A stretch of 64,000 bases of DNA from Liolophura sinensis (lineage: Eukaryota; Mollusca; Polyplacophora; Chitonida; Chitonidae), in the NCBI RefSeq assembly GCF_032854445.1, contig NC_088297.1:16253127-16317126 (forward strand). The letters are read 5' to 3'. Made by a program: the position numbers and the translations under genes. The first letter of the stretch is position 1, and every line of letters begins with the position of its first letter. Under the pieces are notes generated by a model that was not told the DNA's origin, made no database searches, and was given only the letters and a program-made list of their open reading frames with translations. Of this stretch, positions 31,346 through 41,864 are shown piece after piece.

Positions 31346-32294
31346 CCAGGGCAACCCCCATGCTATGTCTCAAGAGCCCCGGGGGCAGGGCATTAGCCAG
31401 GATCTGACAATAGGGCGCCCAAAAGGCAGGGGGTTTGGCGGCCGGCGCTTGAGGCACCCAATATATCACACTTTTCCTACCAATGACTGACACTGAGTGT
31501 GAATCACTAAAAAGCGTACATAAATTTTATATTAAACTATGTAAGGTTGCAATCTGTTATGCTTTGGACAACCAAGTGTGAAACAAGAGGTAGAAAAACA
31601 AATTGAACTGTAAAATACACAATTCAATACAGATGCAAGGAAAACAATGGCAATTTGGCACAGCAGTTCTGACAGTTCAAGTGTGAATGCTGTGAATCAG
31701 GAGGTAGAAATAAATAAACTGTGAACAATAAAATACACAAAAATACATATAAACGGAAAACAATCAAAATGCATAGTAATTTTGCACAGCAGGTGCATGT
31801 CACTCACAGTTACACTACTTCACATGCAGCGGAACCAAATCAGAATACAGTATACATAGCTCTTACAACTGAGACTGAGAACAGGCAAAATTATCACCAC
31901 TGAATCTGTGACTGTCACTCACTAAAAAGAGTAGTGTCACCAATCACCATACGATTTGAGCAGCTAAGTAGGTAGTAGGTAGAAGAAACAGTAGGTAGAA
32001 ATAAACTTTTTAAAAATACAAAAAACAAGAAACAATTCAAATACAATTCTGAATACATATATGAATACACTTTGAAAACTCACATGTTAGAAAAATGTAC
32101 ATGTATTTACAATCTAGTATACATACATATAATGTTAATACACTTTGAAACGGTACTGGTCTGTGGGCTGGGACTCGCCGTAAAAAAAATGATACAAAAT
32201 TTTTCCCTGTGAAAAATACCCCTTTTGCCTGGATTGCCCGTCCAGTTGGACGGGTGGACGGGTGTCTGGCTAGCCTGGTGCCCGAGGGTAAAAA

Positions 32295-32410
32295 AAAAAT
32301 CTGCCCATTGTGGGGCTCGAACCCATGGTCCAAAAAAGCAAAAGGCCTGGTTTATAGCTCAACCTGTTACCAATTAATCACCACCCTAACGGCGGGCTCC
32401 GGATTTTTGG
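32295..32410 (-). repeat. tRNA-like SINE fragment
   Basis: On the minus strand, GGTTGAGC...AACC forms an anticodon-arm-like stem. It is followed by a perfect B-box-like GGGTTCGAGCCCC and then a long T run (complement of 32291-32299), a Pol III-type terminator. The A box is weak. It is more likely a SINE or tRNA pseudogene than an active tRNA. Confidence 0.45.
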
Positions 32411-32514
32411 GCCATCTACAACACCCCATGGTAAGGTCTCTCTGCCTCCGAAACTGTCGAAAGTTGCAGAGATTCCTTAGAAGTGCGTAGAGCCCGGCGC
32501 TATATGCAGGTAAT

Positions 32515-32662
32515 GTATTCATATACTACATATACAGGAGACCAAATCCGGATTTGAGCTAGCAAACATCCCCTTATATATGTAGCAAATGAATACACCC
32601 CTTACATACAGCGCCTTTCCCACCTCTGTCAGCCGACTGAGCTATATCCCAGACCCACGAAA
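32515..32662 (-). repeat. tRNA-derived SINE fragment
   Basis: The minus strand reads GGGATATAGCTCAGTCGG (tRNA-like 5' end and A box) and, about 75 bases on, GCTCAAATCCGG (B-box-like). The tRNA part is expanded compared with a true tRNA, as in many SINEs. Confidence 0.45.
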
Positions 32663-32974
32663 CATAGGCTAAATTGGAAGGACTTTTCCGCATAAACACA
32701 ATATCTCCAACCCTCCTAAAAATACTGGATCTTATCAAACAAGACACGCTGAAAAAGACTGTCACATTTATTTTTCATAAAAACCCGTAGTTTAAGCCCT
32801 ATACTGGGGAGAAAATCAGCTGAATCATCCCTGTTGTGCAACACATGCAGCTTACATATAGGCTATACGCCTTATCTGTTAAATGACAACTAGGTCGCCT
32901 CATAGCAATGTGTGTATGTAGGCTAGACATGTAAATAAGCATGTACGCCTTGGCTGGGGAAGCAGGGAAAGGGG

Positions 32975-33175
32975 TTGCCTCTATTTGTTCTGGGGAGGGC
33001 CTCAGGGGAGGGTGCGCCATAACCTATAGTGTGTATACGCTTCGAGATGGAGCTGGGAGCCCCTATTTGTCAGGAGGGGGGGGGGGGGTTCAGGGAATGG
33101 GGGTTGGGAGCCTCTATTTGTTATGGGGAGGGCCCCAAGGGAGGGTGTGCCAGAACCCCTATTGCATATACTACT
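32975..33175 (-). repeat. Element 2 right terminal inverted repeat
   Basis: Inverted copy of 15529-15668 and of the element 1 left end. It ends CATATACTACT at 33175, followed by the ATAGG duplication. Two GC-rich modules are present (about 32979-33030 and 33108-33160), with a G-run of 12 near 33077. Confidence 0.85.
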
Positions 33176-33382
33176 ATAGGACTTCTTGTACCCTGAGTAT
33201 AATGTGTGTGGACACTTTATTCATGTATTATTACATGAAGTCATGCAGTTTTACATTGTTAAGAATGACTGGGAAGTTTTACTTTTATATGAATATTACA
33301 ACTTGTGAAGATCACACAATCCGATACTTCAGGCAGGTGTAATATGATATTAAAGTTTGTCTTTTCCTGCTAAATTGACTGA

Positions 33383-34293
<911 letters not shown>

Positions 34294-34401
34294 CCTGTCA
34301 TCGAGGAACCATTTACCTTCGAGACAGAACTAGATGATCTTCCCAAAGAGCGGCTAAAAGAATTAATATTCGAAGAAGCTGTCAAATTCAAAGAAACATA
34401 G
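34294..34401 (+). CDS. MAPK1: ERK-type MAP kinase, terminal coding exon
   Basis: Acceptor tgcag at 34293. Reads [35 protein letters not shown] and stops at 34399-34401. The [15 protein letters not shown] helix is the diagnostic ERK1/2 C-terminal L16 extension. The protein ends slightly earlier than the vertebrate ERK2 C-terminus. Element 3 begins 1,230 bases further on and could lie in or just beyond the 3' UTR. Confidence 0.94.
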   Translation, partial: PVIEEPFTFETELDDLPKERLKELIFEEAVKFKET

Positions 34402-35631
34402 TGAGTGCTTGAGTTTACCTTTATTTTGTTGAAGGATGCCTGTTCTGCTGGAATAGGCCTTAAACAGCTTGAGAGGGGCCTTTGGAGTCCTTTAACTACG
34501 CGTAGTTTAAAGATGCTTTTAATTACACTAGTTAAAGGATACCTTTAATCAGTTGAAGGATAACTTTAATCAGTTGAATGAAGCCTGTGATCAGTTGGAG
34601 GAAGCTTTTAACAAGTTGTATGACACCGTTGTTTTATTTCAAAAGTTTTATGTTTATGAGCCCAGATGGTTTGCTCATGCGTCGTTTTCTACAAATACCA
34701 TTTGATGACTTTGTGTTTATTGTATAAAGCTAAGTCAATAGGCTTTCCACATAAACTCAATAGAAAGTACTATTAAAAAGGCTCTTCAGTCTCATTTATG
34801 TGCACCAGAATGTTATGGCATTGTCATTTAATTTATGTTAATGTATTCCAGCTCATTTTGCTATAAAATCATTTTTCATCGTAGTCTTGCCTTGTTGGTT
34901 TCTGTTTAGATCTAGAGAAAAAGTGTGATGATACACTGTATCATTTATCAGGCTGCTAAGTTGTGATGTGAAGTCATGCTACATACGTGTGTCCTGAGGA
35001 CAGTATGGTTTGTGTTGAGCTTTACAGCAGGCATTGTCCTGTGTAATATTCAAAACTAGAAAAGACAAATTTTGTTTTCGCGTGGTTCTAGCTTCTGGAT
35101 TGTCTTATAGAACAGCTTATCATGTTACACAATTATCTACTGGTATCGGTAGTCATACTTTTTCATGTATGTGCAGAAGTGAATAGCCATGGGTGATGAC
35201 CTAGCGAGCATGATGGCAAGTGGGCTTAGAAGAGTCCTACAGCGCCATCTATGATGTCCAATAATTATTGTTTTATTCAAATTTACATAGAAAAGGCACC
35301 AAATCCAGAGAATATGACCACAGAAACGTGTTAGGCAACATATAGGTAACAAAATAAGCTTATAACTTGGAGGCATACGGTTATGTAGCACTCGCTGTGC
35401 CACTGCGAAAGCAGTTTACCCGTGAATCTCAAGTATCGAAAAATAGACCATTCATAGTACGAAGAAGCGACAAACCGAATTGCCCAACTGTAGGCCCGAC
35501 AAGCTCGCAAGCATGTCCCAGAGTTCGGTGAAATACCCGAGAGCTATCGTCCCTTATCACTGTCAAACTCTAATTTGTTTACATTTTTTTAAACATGATT
35601 ATCTGTTTTATTGTCCTCCATGGTGATGTCC
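34402..35631 (+). other. ERK 3' flank / probable 3' UTR
   Basis: AT-rich and without a supportable gene. A degenerate ~24-base repeat (ggatacctttaatcagttga, ggataactttaatcagttga, and so on) runs from about 34540 to 34620. The 61-base repeat at 35220-35280 and the target duplication TGTCC at 35627-35631 also lie here. Confidence 0.55.
35220..35280 (+). repeat. 61-bp direct repeat, copy upstream of element 3
   Basis: gtgggcttagaagagtccta, then cagcgccatctatgatgtcc and aataattattgttttattc closely match 51060-51120 in the same orientation (about 85% by eye). The two copies bracket element 3 but lie outside its target duplications, so they are an independent dispersed repeat or a larger duplication. 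Confidence 0.7.
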
Positions 35632-35761
35632 AGTAGTATACAGAATAGAGGTTCTGGCCCCCCCCCCCCCCCCCCCCGCCCCCCCTGGGGCCCTCCCCAG
35701 AACAAAATAGAGGCCCCAGCCCCCAGCGGAGGGTCTGATGTCTATCGAAATTTCTTATTAG
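35632..35761 (+). repeat. Element 3 left terminal inverted repeat (130 bp)
   Basis: Matches the reverse complement of 50817-50931 across its length: the 17-base outer end, GGTTCTGGC, GGGGCCCTCCCCAGAACAAA, AGCGGAGG and TCTATCGAAATTTCTTATTA. A run of 20 C (35658-35677) makes the left copy longer. Confidence 0.9.
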
Positions 35762-35787
35762 GTATACAGCGAATACAATGAATAATC

Positions 35788-36036
35788 ATGGGATCTCCCG
35801 CGATGGAAACGACCAGCCAGCCTATTTGTGCGAAGTTAGTCGGCACGGTGCAAGACTTGCGAGGCTACAAAGAACTCACCCACAGCATGTTGGAAGACGG
35901 ACGCGTCCACGCAGGCCGGCTGCTCGTGCTGAAGCTCTTCACCAACGACGTGTGCGCTTTGGTGGAGCACCCCGAGCCAATCGGACAGTATTATGAAAAC
36001 CGGCTGCTGCCCGAGCTAATGAGGCAACAACCCTAA
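35788..36036 (+). CDS. Polinton gene A, unknown function (element 3 copy)
   Basis: 82 codons starting ATGGGATCTCCCGCG, just inside the terminal repeat. Shares KLVGTVQDL, YKELTHSMLEDGRVHAGRL, VLKLFTNDVCALVEHPEP and ENRLLPELMRQQP with element 1. It stops 12 bases before the 3' end of gene P. Two independent copies with mainly conservative differences support it as a real gene. No recognised domain. Confidence 0.62.
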   Translation: MGSPAMETTSQPICAKLVGTVQDLRGYKELTHSMLEDGRVHAGRLLVLKLFTNDVCALVEHPEPIGQYYENRLLPELMRQQP

Positions 36037-36047
36037 CCCCCAAAACA

Positions 36048-36660
36048 TCATTCGGAAAGAGCGTTTTTCAGCTCTTGCCGAGCTAGTTTTCGGCCGCGAT
36101 CTATAAGCTGGTTTTTCGTGCTTTCATCGATCTCTACGGCGTTGAATGTCTTACGAGACTTAGCGCGTATCTCCTGCTTCAGATCAGAGTAGTTCTTGAG
36201 CTCCTGAACGACTTGCCTGTACTCTACGTCCTAAATAACAGCATCAGATAATGCCGTAGATACCTGCGCATGGATGCTGTTAAGTTTGGCCTCAGCCAAC
36301 AGCCGTATATCGTTATGTTTCTTTCTATCGTTATGGCGGCTAACGAATTTTCCTGCGGCATTTAAGACACTGCAGGCTATGGCCGCAGCTTCCATAGCCA
36401 AGACAGCAGGGTCTGCAATTATTGTTGTGAGTAGTCCCACGCCAGCAACCCCTAGTCCAAAACAGGTCCCGAGCATGGCTGAATCAAGGGCCTCGGCGGG
36501 TAAGACACTGCGCCGGTACTTTTTGTACAAGGCCCGGGGGAGATCTCGAGGATCTCGAGATCTCAGGGTGGTTTTCAACCATCGGCGCGGTCGGAGTCAA
36601 GGGGTGGTCATCAGTAATTGTCGGGCCTTCATCCGAGGTCGCCGGGTACAGTCGCCCCAT
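36048..36660 (-). pseudogene. Polinton gene P, double-membrane-segment protein (element 3)
   Basis: Starts at 36660 (MGRLYPATSDEG). The N-terminal linker is shortened, and an inverted 'gatctcgaggatctcgagatc' stretch (36541-36561) marks a deletion and frame change. From 36578 an open piece carries DLPRALYKKYRRSVLP, the hydrophobic pair (FGLGVAGVGLLTTIIADP, AMEAAAIACSVLNAAGKF) and AEAKLNSIHAQVSTALSDAV, then stops near 36231. The C-terminal helix region continues behind to 36048. Confidence 0.58.
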
Positions 36661-36670
36661 ATTGTCCATC

Positions 36671-37599
36671 CTATGAATCAACAACGTCGGTAAGCTCTAA
36701 ATCGTCATCGGGAATACTAACACGAAAGCGGCGAAGGTGTATACCGCACTCTAAATAGATTGCATCGAGATTTAAAACGCCCCCTGCAAAGACCCGTATA
36801 TCCCCGAGAGAGCTCCGGATGATGATTGTTTCGCCCTGGGCATGTAATTTGATCATCAGTCTGAGATCCTTTGTATCGTGCTTCGCATGCCACCTTATTT
36901 TAACCCCAGTAATCAAAGTGCAACGGCGTTGTTTGGCCGTGCCAAGTATGAGATTGAAGATAAGTATAGATCCAGGGGATAGTAGTAATGAGGGGTTAAA
37001 ATCGGTTCGCGCGGCAAGACGCAAGGAATCTACACCAGGCGCCGCAGCTAGTGTGAAGTAACCTCTTACACCCAAAAATATATGACAGTCGCTGGGTGGT
37101 ACCCACGATATGAAAGAGGCTTCGGAGTTGAAAACTTTTTTCACCACGCCACCAGTGGCCTGGACCGTCATCGGGGTCACCTTCACATCTATCAACCAAT
37201 CGGGGCGCGAACTCTGGTAAGAACAAAACGGTCTTCAAAGCGAATTAAAGAATTAAAGACACGATCGCCATCAAGCAAGAAGCCCACTCCGGTGGGGATA
37301 TGCATCGAGTTCGGGTAGAAAGTTATCTCGCGAAGGGCGACTTTAAGGCGGCCGTCGAGGTTGTTAAGGGTTAAAGTCAGTCTTTGCTGTTCCCCATTTT
37401 GAGTGTCAGTAAATGTGATGAACTTCGAAGCAGGTTCTGCTAGCCTCCCCGCAATATTTTTGCGGATGTACTTACCGTTTTTAAACTCGAAGGCGTAGAT
37501 TTTACCTTCCTGGCCATTGAATTCGAAATCCGACACATCTGCCAAGTCGCTTTAAGACAGGCACGCAGACCTGCTACCGGCTGCGTCCTCCATACTCAT
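36671..37599 (-). pseudogene. Chimeric gene: B N-terminus, C segment, B C-terminus (element 3, unit 4)
   Basis: Starts ATG 37599 (MSMEDAAGSRSACLS), with a TAA at 37552-37554. It then reads B (ADVSDFEFNGQEGKIYAFEF, KYIRKNIAGRLAEPAS), C (FITFTDTQNG, TLNNLDGRLKVALREITF, GVGFLLDGDRV) and back to B (SLIRFEDRFVLTRVRAP), continuing through IDVKVTPMTVQATGG to LELTDVVDS at 36671. So a ~70-codon piece of gene C is embedded inside gene B. The C-terminal 174 codons are open. The start overlaps the stop of unit 3 (ATGA). Confidence 0.72.
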
Positions 37600-37763
37600 T
37601 GTATTTCTAGGGTAGCACTAAGGTCCCCAACATTAATATACTTGCCACTTTAAAACTCGAAAGCGTAGATTTTACCGTGCTGACCTTGAAGTTCGAACTT
37701 CAACACATCAGCCAAGTCGCTTGAAGACAGGCACGCAGACCTGGGACCGGCTGCGTCCACCAT
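37596..37763 (-). pseudogene. Mini-chimera: B N-terminus joined to C C-terminus (element 3, unit 3)
   Basis: Starts ATG 37763 (MVDAAGPRSACLSSSD), LADVLKFELQGQHGKIYAFE, a TAA, then SGKYINVGDLSATLEIQ and stop at 37596-37598. The switch from B to C falls at the short shared motif GKYI (B has NGKYIRKN, C has DGKYINVG). Probably an inactive recombination product. Confidence 0.7.
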
Positions 37764-37765
37764 AC

Positions 37766-38548
37766 CTATCGTATTTCTAGGCTAGCACTGAAGTTTCCTG
37801 CAAATAGATTTTTACCATCACTGTTTTTAAGCGATACGGCCCAGTGCGTTATATTGTCGGCGCGCAAGGCTTTGTACTGGGGGTTGGGAAATGAAAATGT
37901 CTTTAAGCAACCAATCTCTAGAATATCCAAGTAGATGGCCTGAAGTAGTGTTGAACCGCCTTTGTAATTTGAGGTTATTCTCACGTTTTCTGAGGTGTCC
38001 AGTTCATCCAAATGCACGAAGACTTCTTTGTGCATGGTTAATTTAGGTGGAAGGTCACCCTCCATAGTCCCCCTCATAAGCGTAGTCCCGTCGGAGAACC
38101 CTAAGATGGGGGCAAGCTTTAGTAGAGATAGGCTGCTTTTTTTTGGGATGGTAAGGACTAAGCGATTCGTAACTTTATTTACCTCCAGAGACATCCCAAG
38201 TACGCGGAATACCCCATTTCTCATCACACATAAATGGTAGTAGTCGGTCGAACCAACTTCAACACGTTTGCCATCAAACAAGATGCTCACTCCGGTGGGG
38301 ATTATAAACCATTTCGAGTGGAATGTTATCTCGCGAAGGGCGATTTTAAGGCAGCCGTCGAGGTTGTTAAGGGCTTGAGGTAGCGTGTAAGGTTTCCCCG
38401 GAATATTTTTGCGGATGTAATTACCATTATTAAACTCGAAGGCGTAGATTTTACCTTCCTGGCCTTTGAATTCGATCTCCGACACATCTGCCAAGTCGCT
38501 TAAAGACAGGCACGCAGACTTAGTACCGACTGCGTCCTCCATACTCAT
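37766..38548 (-). CDS. Open chimeric gene: B N-terminus fused to an LGF-motif C protein (element 3, unit 2)
   Basis: An uninterrupted 260-codon frame. Residues 1-50 are gene B type (SMEDAVGTKSACLSLSDLAD, EGKIYAFEFNNGNYIRKN). From about residue 54 (TLPQALNNLDGCLKIALREI) it is gene C, with LAPILGFSDGTTLM, HKEVFVHLDELDTSENV, FSFPNPQYKALRADNITHW and FSASLEIR. The C part differs clearly from unit 1 (SSLSLLKLAPILG; DILEIGCLKTF), so it is an old, diverged paralogue rather than a fresh copy. Being fully open in a decayed element, it may have been the functional form. Likely a capsid-associated protein. Confidence 0.7.
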   Translation of the reverse strand: MSMEDAVGTKSACLSLSDLADVSEIEFKGQEGKIYAFEFNNGNYIRKNIPGKPYTLPQALNNLDGCLKIALREITFHSKWFIIPTGVSILFDGKRVEVGSTDYYHLCVMRNGVFRVLGMSLEVNKVTNRLVLTIPKKSSLSLLKLAPILGFSDGTTLMRGTMEGDLPPKLTMHKEVFVHLDELDTSENVRITSNYKGGSTLLQAIYLDILEIGCLKTFSFPNPQYKALRADNITHWAVSLKNSDGKNLFAGNFSASLEIR

Positions 38549-39199
38549 TGTATTTCTAGGGTAGCACTGAGGTACCCTACATTAATATACTTGCCGTCTT
38601 TGTCTAAAAGTGCCACGGTCAAGTGCGTTATATAGTCGTCGCGCAAGGCTTTGTACTGTGGGTTGGGAAATGAAACCGTCTTCCCGCAGTTTATCCCTTC
38701 CCCAGTCAAGGCGACGGCCTTAAGTAGTGTTGAACCGCCACCGAAATCTGAGGTTATTCTCACGTTTTCTGAGGTGCTCAGTTCATCCAAATGCACGAAG
38801 ACTTCTTTGTGTGTGATCAAGTTAGGTAGATTGTCACCCTCCACAACCCCCCAGATATCCTTCTTCCCGTTGGAGAACCCTAAGATGGGAGCAAGCCACG
38901 TGAGCTGTATGGTGGTATTTCTAGGAAGGGTAAGGACTAAGCGTCCCGTTCCTTCATTCATTTTCAGAGAAATCCCATGCGGGTGGAATATGTCCGTGTT
39001 CAGCATACAGACATTGTAGTAGCCCGTCAGCACTTCAACACGTTTGCCCTCAAGCAAGAAGCCCACTCCGGAGAGGATACTCACCCAGGCCAGGTAAAAT
39101 GTTAAAAAGAGCGGTTTTAAGGCGGCCGTCGAGGTTGTTAAGGGCATGAGGCAGCGTGTGCTGTGCTCCATTTAGAATGTCATTCAATGTGATGAACAT
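38545..39199 (-). pseudogene. Polinton gene C, LGF-motif protein (element 3, unit 1, N-terminal frameshift)
   Basis: Starts ATG 39199 (MFITLNDILNGAQHTL). The same small deletion as in element 2 changes frame after NNLDGRLKTAL (about 39110). From there 38545-39100 is open: GVGFLLEGKRVEVLTGYYNV, LTWLAPILGFSNGKKDI, VFVHLDELSTSENVRITSDF, KTVSFPNPQYKALRDDYITH, ATLEIQ. It is opposed to gene D, whose ATG is 11 bases away. Confidence 0.66.
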
Positions 39200-39209
39200 T
39201 TTAGCTACG

Positions 39210-40487
39210 ATGAACAGCGAGGCGTACGGGTTGAATAGAGAGGCCACTTACAACGCCGGAGCATTTCATAGTATCCAAACCCACGCAGCGCAGCTCACGC
39301 GATTTGACATCTACATCGATGAAAAGAAGGCCTTTCCAGTCCAGTTCACAGATGTGTTGGCTAAGTACCGGCTGCCACAGATAACCGACAATGACATTGT
39401 TCGGGCCTGGAACACCAATCCTATGCAATTCTGGCAGAACCAAGTGAACTTCGCGGTCTGGTGCGCAACCACGGGCTGTGGCGTCTCCGTAAAGGACCAT
39501 CTTCTCTCCCCCGACAAACAAATAAGGGCCCTGTACACGTTCCATGTGTATTACCAAGTTAGGCGGATCTTGGAAGAGATCCAGGCCCCCCTGCTGCAAG
39601 ACAGAGTGTGGGCGACATTCCAAAACCCCTACGACAAGAGGGCCTATGAGAGGATTTGTAGGGAGTTCCGCGCAGATGCGCACACAGACTGGAGGCGCGG
39701 TGGGGTGAATCACGGTCTCGGAGTGGCATATTACTATATCACGAGAACGGGTTACAGCCCCGTTGGCAATGAGACCTTTGATCCGAGCAGGATGTCATTC
39801 TCTAGAAAGCCTACAGCGCTCCACGTTGACTACGTCCAGCAGGATGCCGAGAAGGCTTGGGCGTCGTTCATTGCCGACAAATCCCAAGGATTTATGCAGC
39901 CGGGCATAGAGTGCCTAAACGATTCCATCCGGAAATACACGTAGGCTGTTCTAGGCGCCCAAGCGCAAACAAGGGCGCGTATTCTAGGCACGGGCACAGC
40001 CTTCGACGGGCAAAAACAGTTTGCCGCGAACGTTGAAGACGCTATTTCCTCTCCGATCGACCTTCCGTCTGCTATCAAACGCTACCAGGACGTGCTACAG
40101 TATGCCGGGAGGTCTGTAGACTTTGTGTATGGCATAGGCCTATATATGGCCCCCAGCGACATGCTTCTGCAGATCGGCCATGTGGCGAACTACAACAACA
40201 AAATCGTCGTGGCCACAGAGGACGAGAAGCTAGGCATCAATGAGGGTGTGAACGCTAAAATGCCGCCTACTTTGCACAAGGGTGCACCTTCCCACGGGAT
40301 GGTTGAGCCACAAGAAAGCGTCCCACCTTCCCACGTGATCGTTGATCCACAAGAAATTGTCTCACCACCTTCCTTCGTTGAGCCACAAGATAGGGTCCCA
40401 CCACCCACTGCAGGAAAGAATCACGATGCGGAGAAGACAGCCATCGCTGTCGCTGGGGTTGGTATTGGCTTACTGCCTCTGTGTTAA
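39210..40487 (+). pseudogene. Polinton gene D, putative minor capsid protein (element 3, one nonsense region)
   Basis: ATG 39210 (MNSEAYGLNREATYN). It is open for 245 codons through FDIYIDEKKAFPVQFTDV, MQFWQNQVNFAVWC, TFHVYYQVRRILEEIQ, NPYDKRAYERICREFRADA, GLGVAYYYITRTGYSPVGN and QGFMQPGIECLNDSIRK, then stops at 39942-39944 (TAG). The rest (AQAQTRARILGTGTAFDGQK, DFVYGIGLYMAPSDM, NYNNKIVVATEDEKLG) follows. There is a Pro-rich region with three EPQE/DPQE-type repeats and a C-terminal hydrophobic anchor ending GIGLLPLC at 40487. This is the longest readable version. It converges with gene E with an 18-base overlap. Confidence 0.66.
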
Positions 40488-41807
40488 ATAATTGCGAACA
40501 GCCATGAGCATTAGGCCACCTACTGCGATGGTTATAGCCCAGACATTATCGGCCAGCCACCCAGCTGCTTTCCCGAGAAGGTTCAGTAGCCAGGACACGA
40601 TACTTCCAATAATACCCGGAATCGCAGCGGCAGCCTTCCTAGCCAGCTTGCCAAGGGCTCGCGCCTGGGACTGGAGATGCTTTTTCACCCATTCTTTAAG
40701 ACCACGCCCGTTGGGTGGAGGTGGCGTTGGCTGGATGCCCCCGCCGGACCCGCCAGTCAGCGCCAACTTTATCGCTAGCCCCAGTGTCGAGATCGCCATC
40801 CCAATTGGCGTGAGAATGGAGACCACGGTTATTCCCTGCTCCCGGAAGAGGGTGCGGACGCGCTCGGCCAGAGTGGTATCCTTGTGTAGGATGCGATCGA
40901 TCGTCTGCTTGATGCGGTGTATTTGCGTGCGCAGGGCTTCGCTCGTTAAAGAGGCTGCTTCGAGCAGGGCCACCCTCTCGTCCTCGAGATTCCTTATCCG
41001 GTCTTCGATCTCGCTCCGCAAGGCATTATCATCATCAGAGACCGCCCCCAACTTCCGTTTTTCCTTTGCAATGTACTTAGCGAGACTTGACAGCTTGGCG
41101 AGGTTATTCGTGTGTTCGCCTTCCGAGGTCTGCAGTGCCTTGTCAAGCCCCAGAAGTTCTCGCATGGGAAGAGGAGGGTCGTTTATCGTTTGAAGAGCCC
41201 GCCCGACCTCACTATCCGTCAAGCTTGTTTCCAGTGTGTGGATAGCATCATCGGCCTTTTTGGCTGCTTGGTTTAAATCCTTCAGCTCTATGATATCTGG
41301 CTCGGCGGCTGCGGCAGGGAACTCTGAACTTGCTGTCTCCAGGGCTGCGACTGCTGCCGGATGCAACGATGGCTGTTTTTTGCTTTTTTTCCAGTCTTTA
41401 AAGCCCAGCTCATCCCGAATAATTTTACCCCCTCCTCTGTTACTGGCGATTGTTGAGAGGGCTAGCGGTTCACCTGTTCCTTTGTTGATGATTTCCAGAT
41501 CGGGGTAGGCCACGAGTCGTAGACGCCCTTGGACAATCTCAAACTTCGTGCCCTCGTCAAGAGGGAGTGGGATAAGTTCTGGATACTTTTCCTTAAAGGC
41601 TCGTAATATTCATTCACGATGGGCTGCGTCAGCTCTCGTTGAAGGTTTCTGGGGGCTGCACCCCGGCTTTGTTGCTTAGGAACATCCATCACCTGCAAGG
41701 AGAAGGGTCTGCTCGTCGTCTATGTTGTTCTCCTGTCTGGCATCGTTTTTGGCGTTGTCCTCTTTGGCGCCGTGGAACGCCGGATTATCAAAGTTAAAGT
41801 CTGCCAT
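40470..41807 (-). pseudogene. Polinton gene E, coiled-coil/hydrophobic protein (element 3, N-terminal frameshift)
   Basis: Starts ATG 41807 (MADFNFDNPAF). After a frameshift near 41680 and a second near 41510-41590, a 347-codon frame runs to 40470. It carries HPAAVAALETASSEFP, KKADDAIHTLETSLTDSEVG, LRELLGLDKALQ-type helices, IEDRIRNLEDERVALLEAAS, TLFREQGITVVSILTPIGMA, a Gly/Pro linker (GGSGGGIQPTPPPPNG), then KEWVKKHLQSQARALGKLAR, IIGSIVSWLLNLLGKAAGWL and AITIAVGGLMLMAVRNYL. The glycine-proline hinge cleanly separates the first hydrophobic hairpin from the C-terminal helical block. The start diverges from the capsid gene. Confidence 0.64.
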
Positions 41808-41864
41808 AATCCTCGTATTGAACATTCAAGGTATATCTTCAATACACACAATCGGTGCATACGG

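Larger units (their letters stand above)
31346..32970. other. Non-Polinton DNA replacing the gene-A end of element 2
   Basis: About 1.6 kb without any Polinton gene. From 31550 to 32130 it is AT-rich with diverged short repeats (gaggtagaaa, aaaatacaca, ggaaaacaat recur at roughly 100-base steps). From 32200 on it contains two tRNA-like SINE fragments. No protein-coding gene is seen. Confidence 0.6.
15529..33175 (-). mobile_element. Polinton/Maverick-like element 2 (17.6 kb, inverted), inside an ERK intron
   Basis: Begins AGTAGTATATGCAATAGGGG at 15529 and ends with its reverse complement at 33175. ATAGG directly flanks both ends (15524-15528, 33176-33180), a 5-bp target duplication. Gene order is inverted relative to elements 1 and 3: O and PolB at the left, P/B/C at the right. 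It contains a 4.6 kb hAT-like insertion in gene O, large deletions of the capsid gene and gene E, a duplicated integrase fragment, and loss of gene A. About 1.65 kb of unrelated DNA separates gene P from the right terminal repeat. Without the nested transposon the element is 13.0 kb. Confidence 0.88.

Noticed and set aside
31721-31903. Small + strand frame in the insert of element 2
   Set aside because: AT-rich, low-complexity composition, no relatives among the other elements.
32295-32410. A functional tRNA gene
   Set aside because: Only the T-arm/B box is convincing; the A box and acceptor stem do not pair well, so SINE or pseudo-tRNA is more likely.
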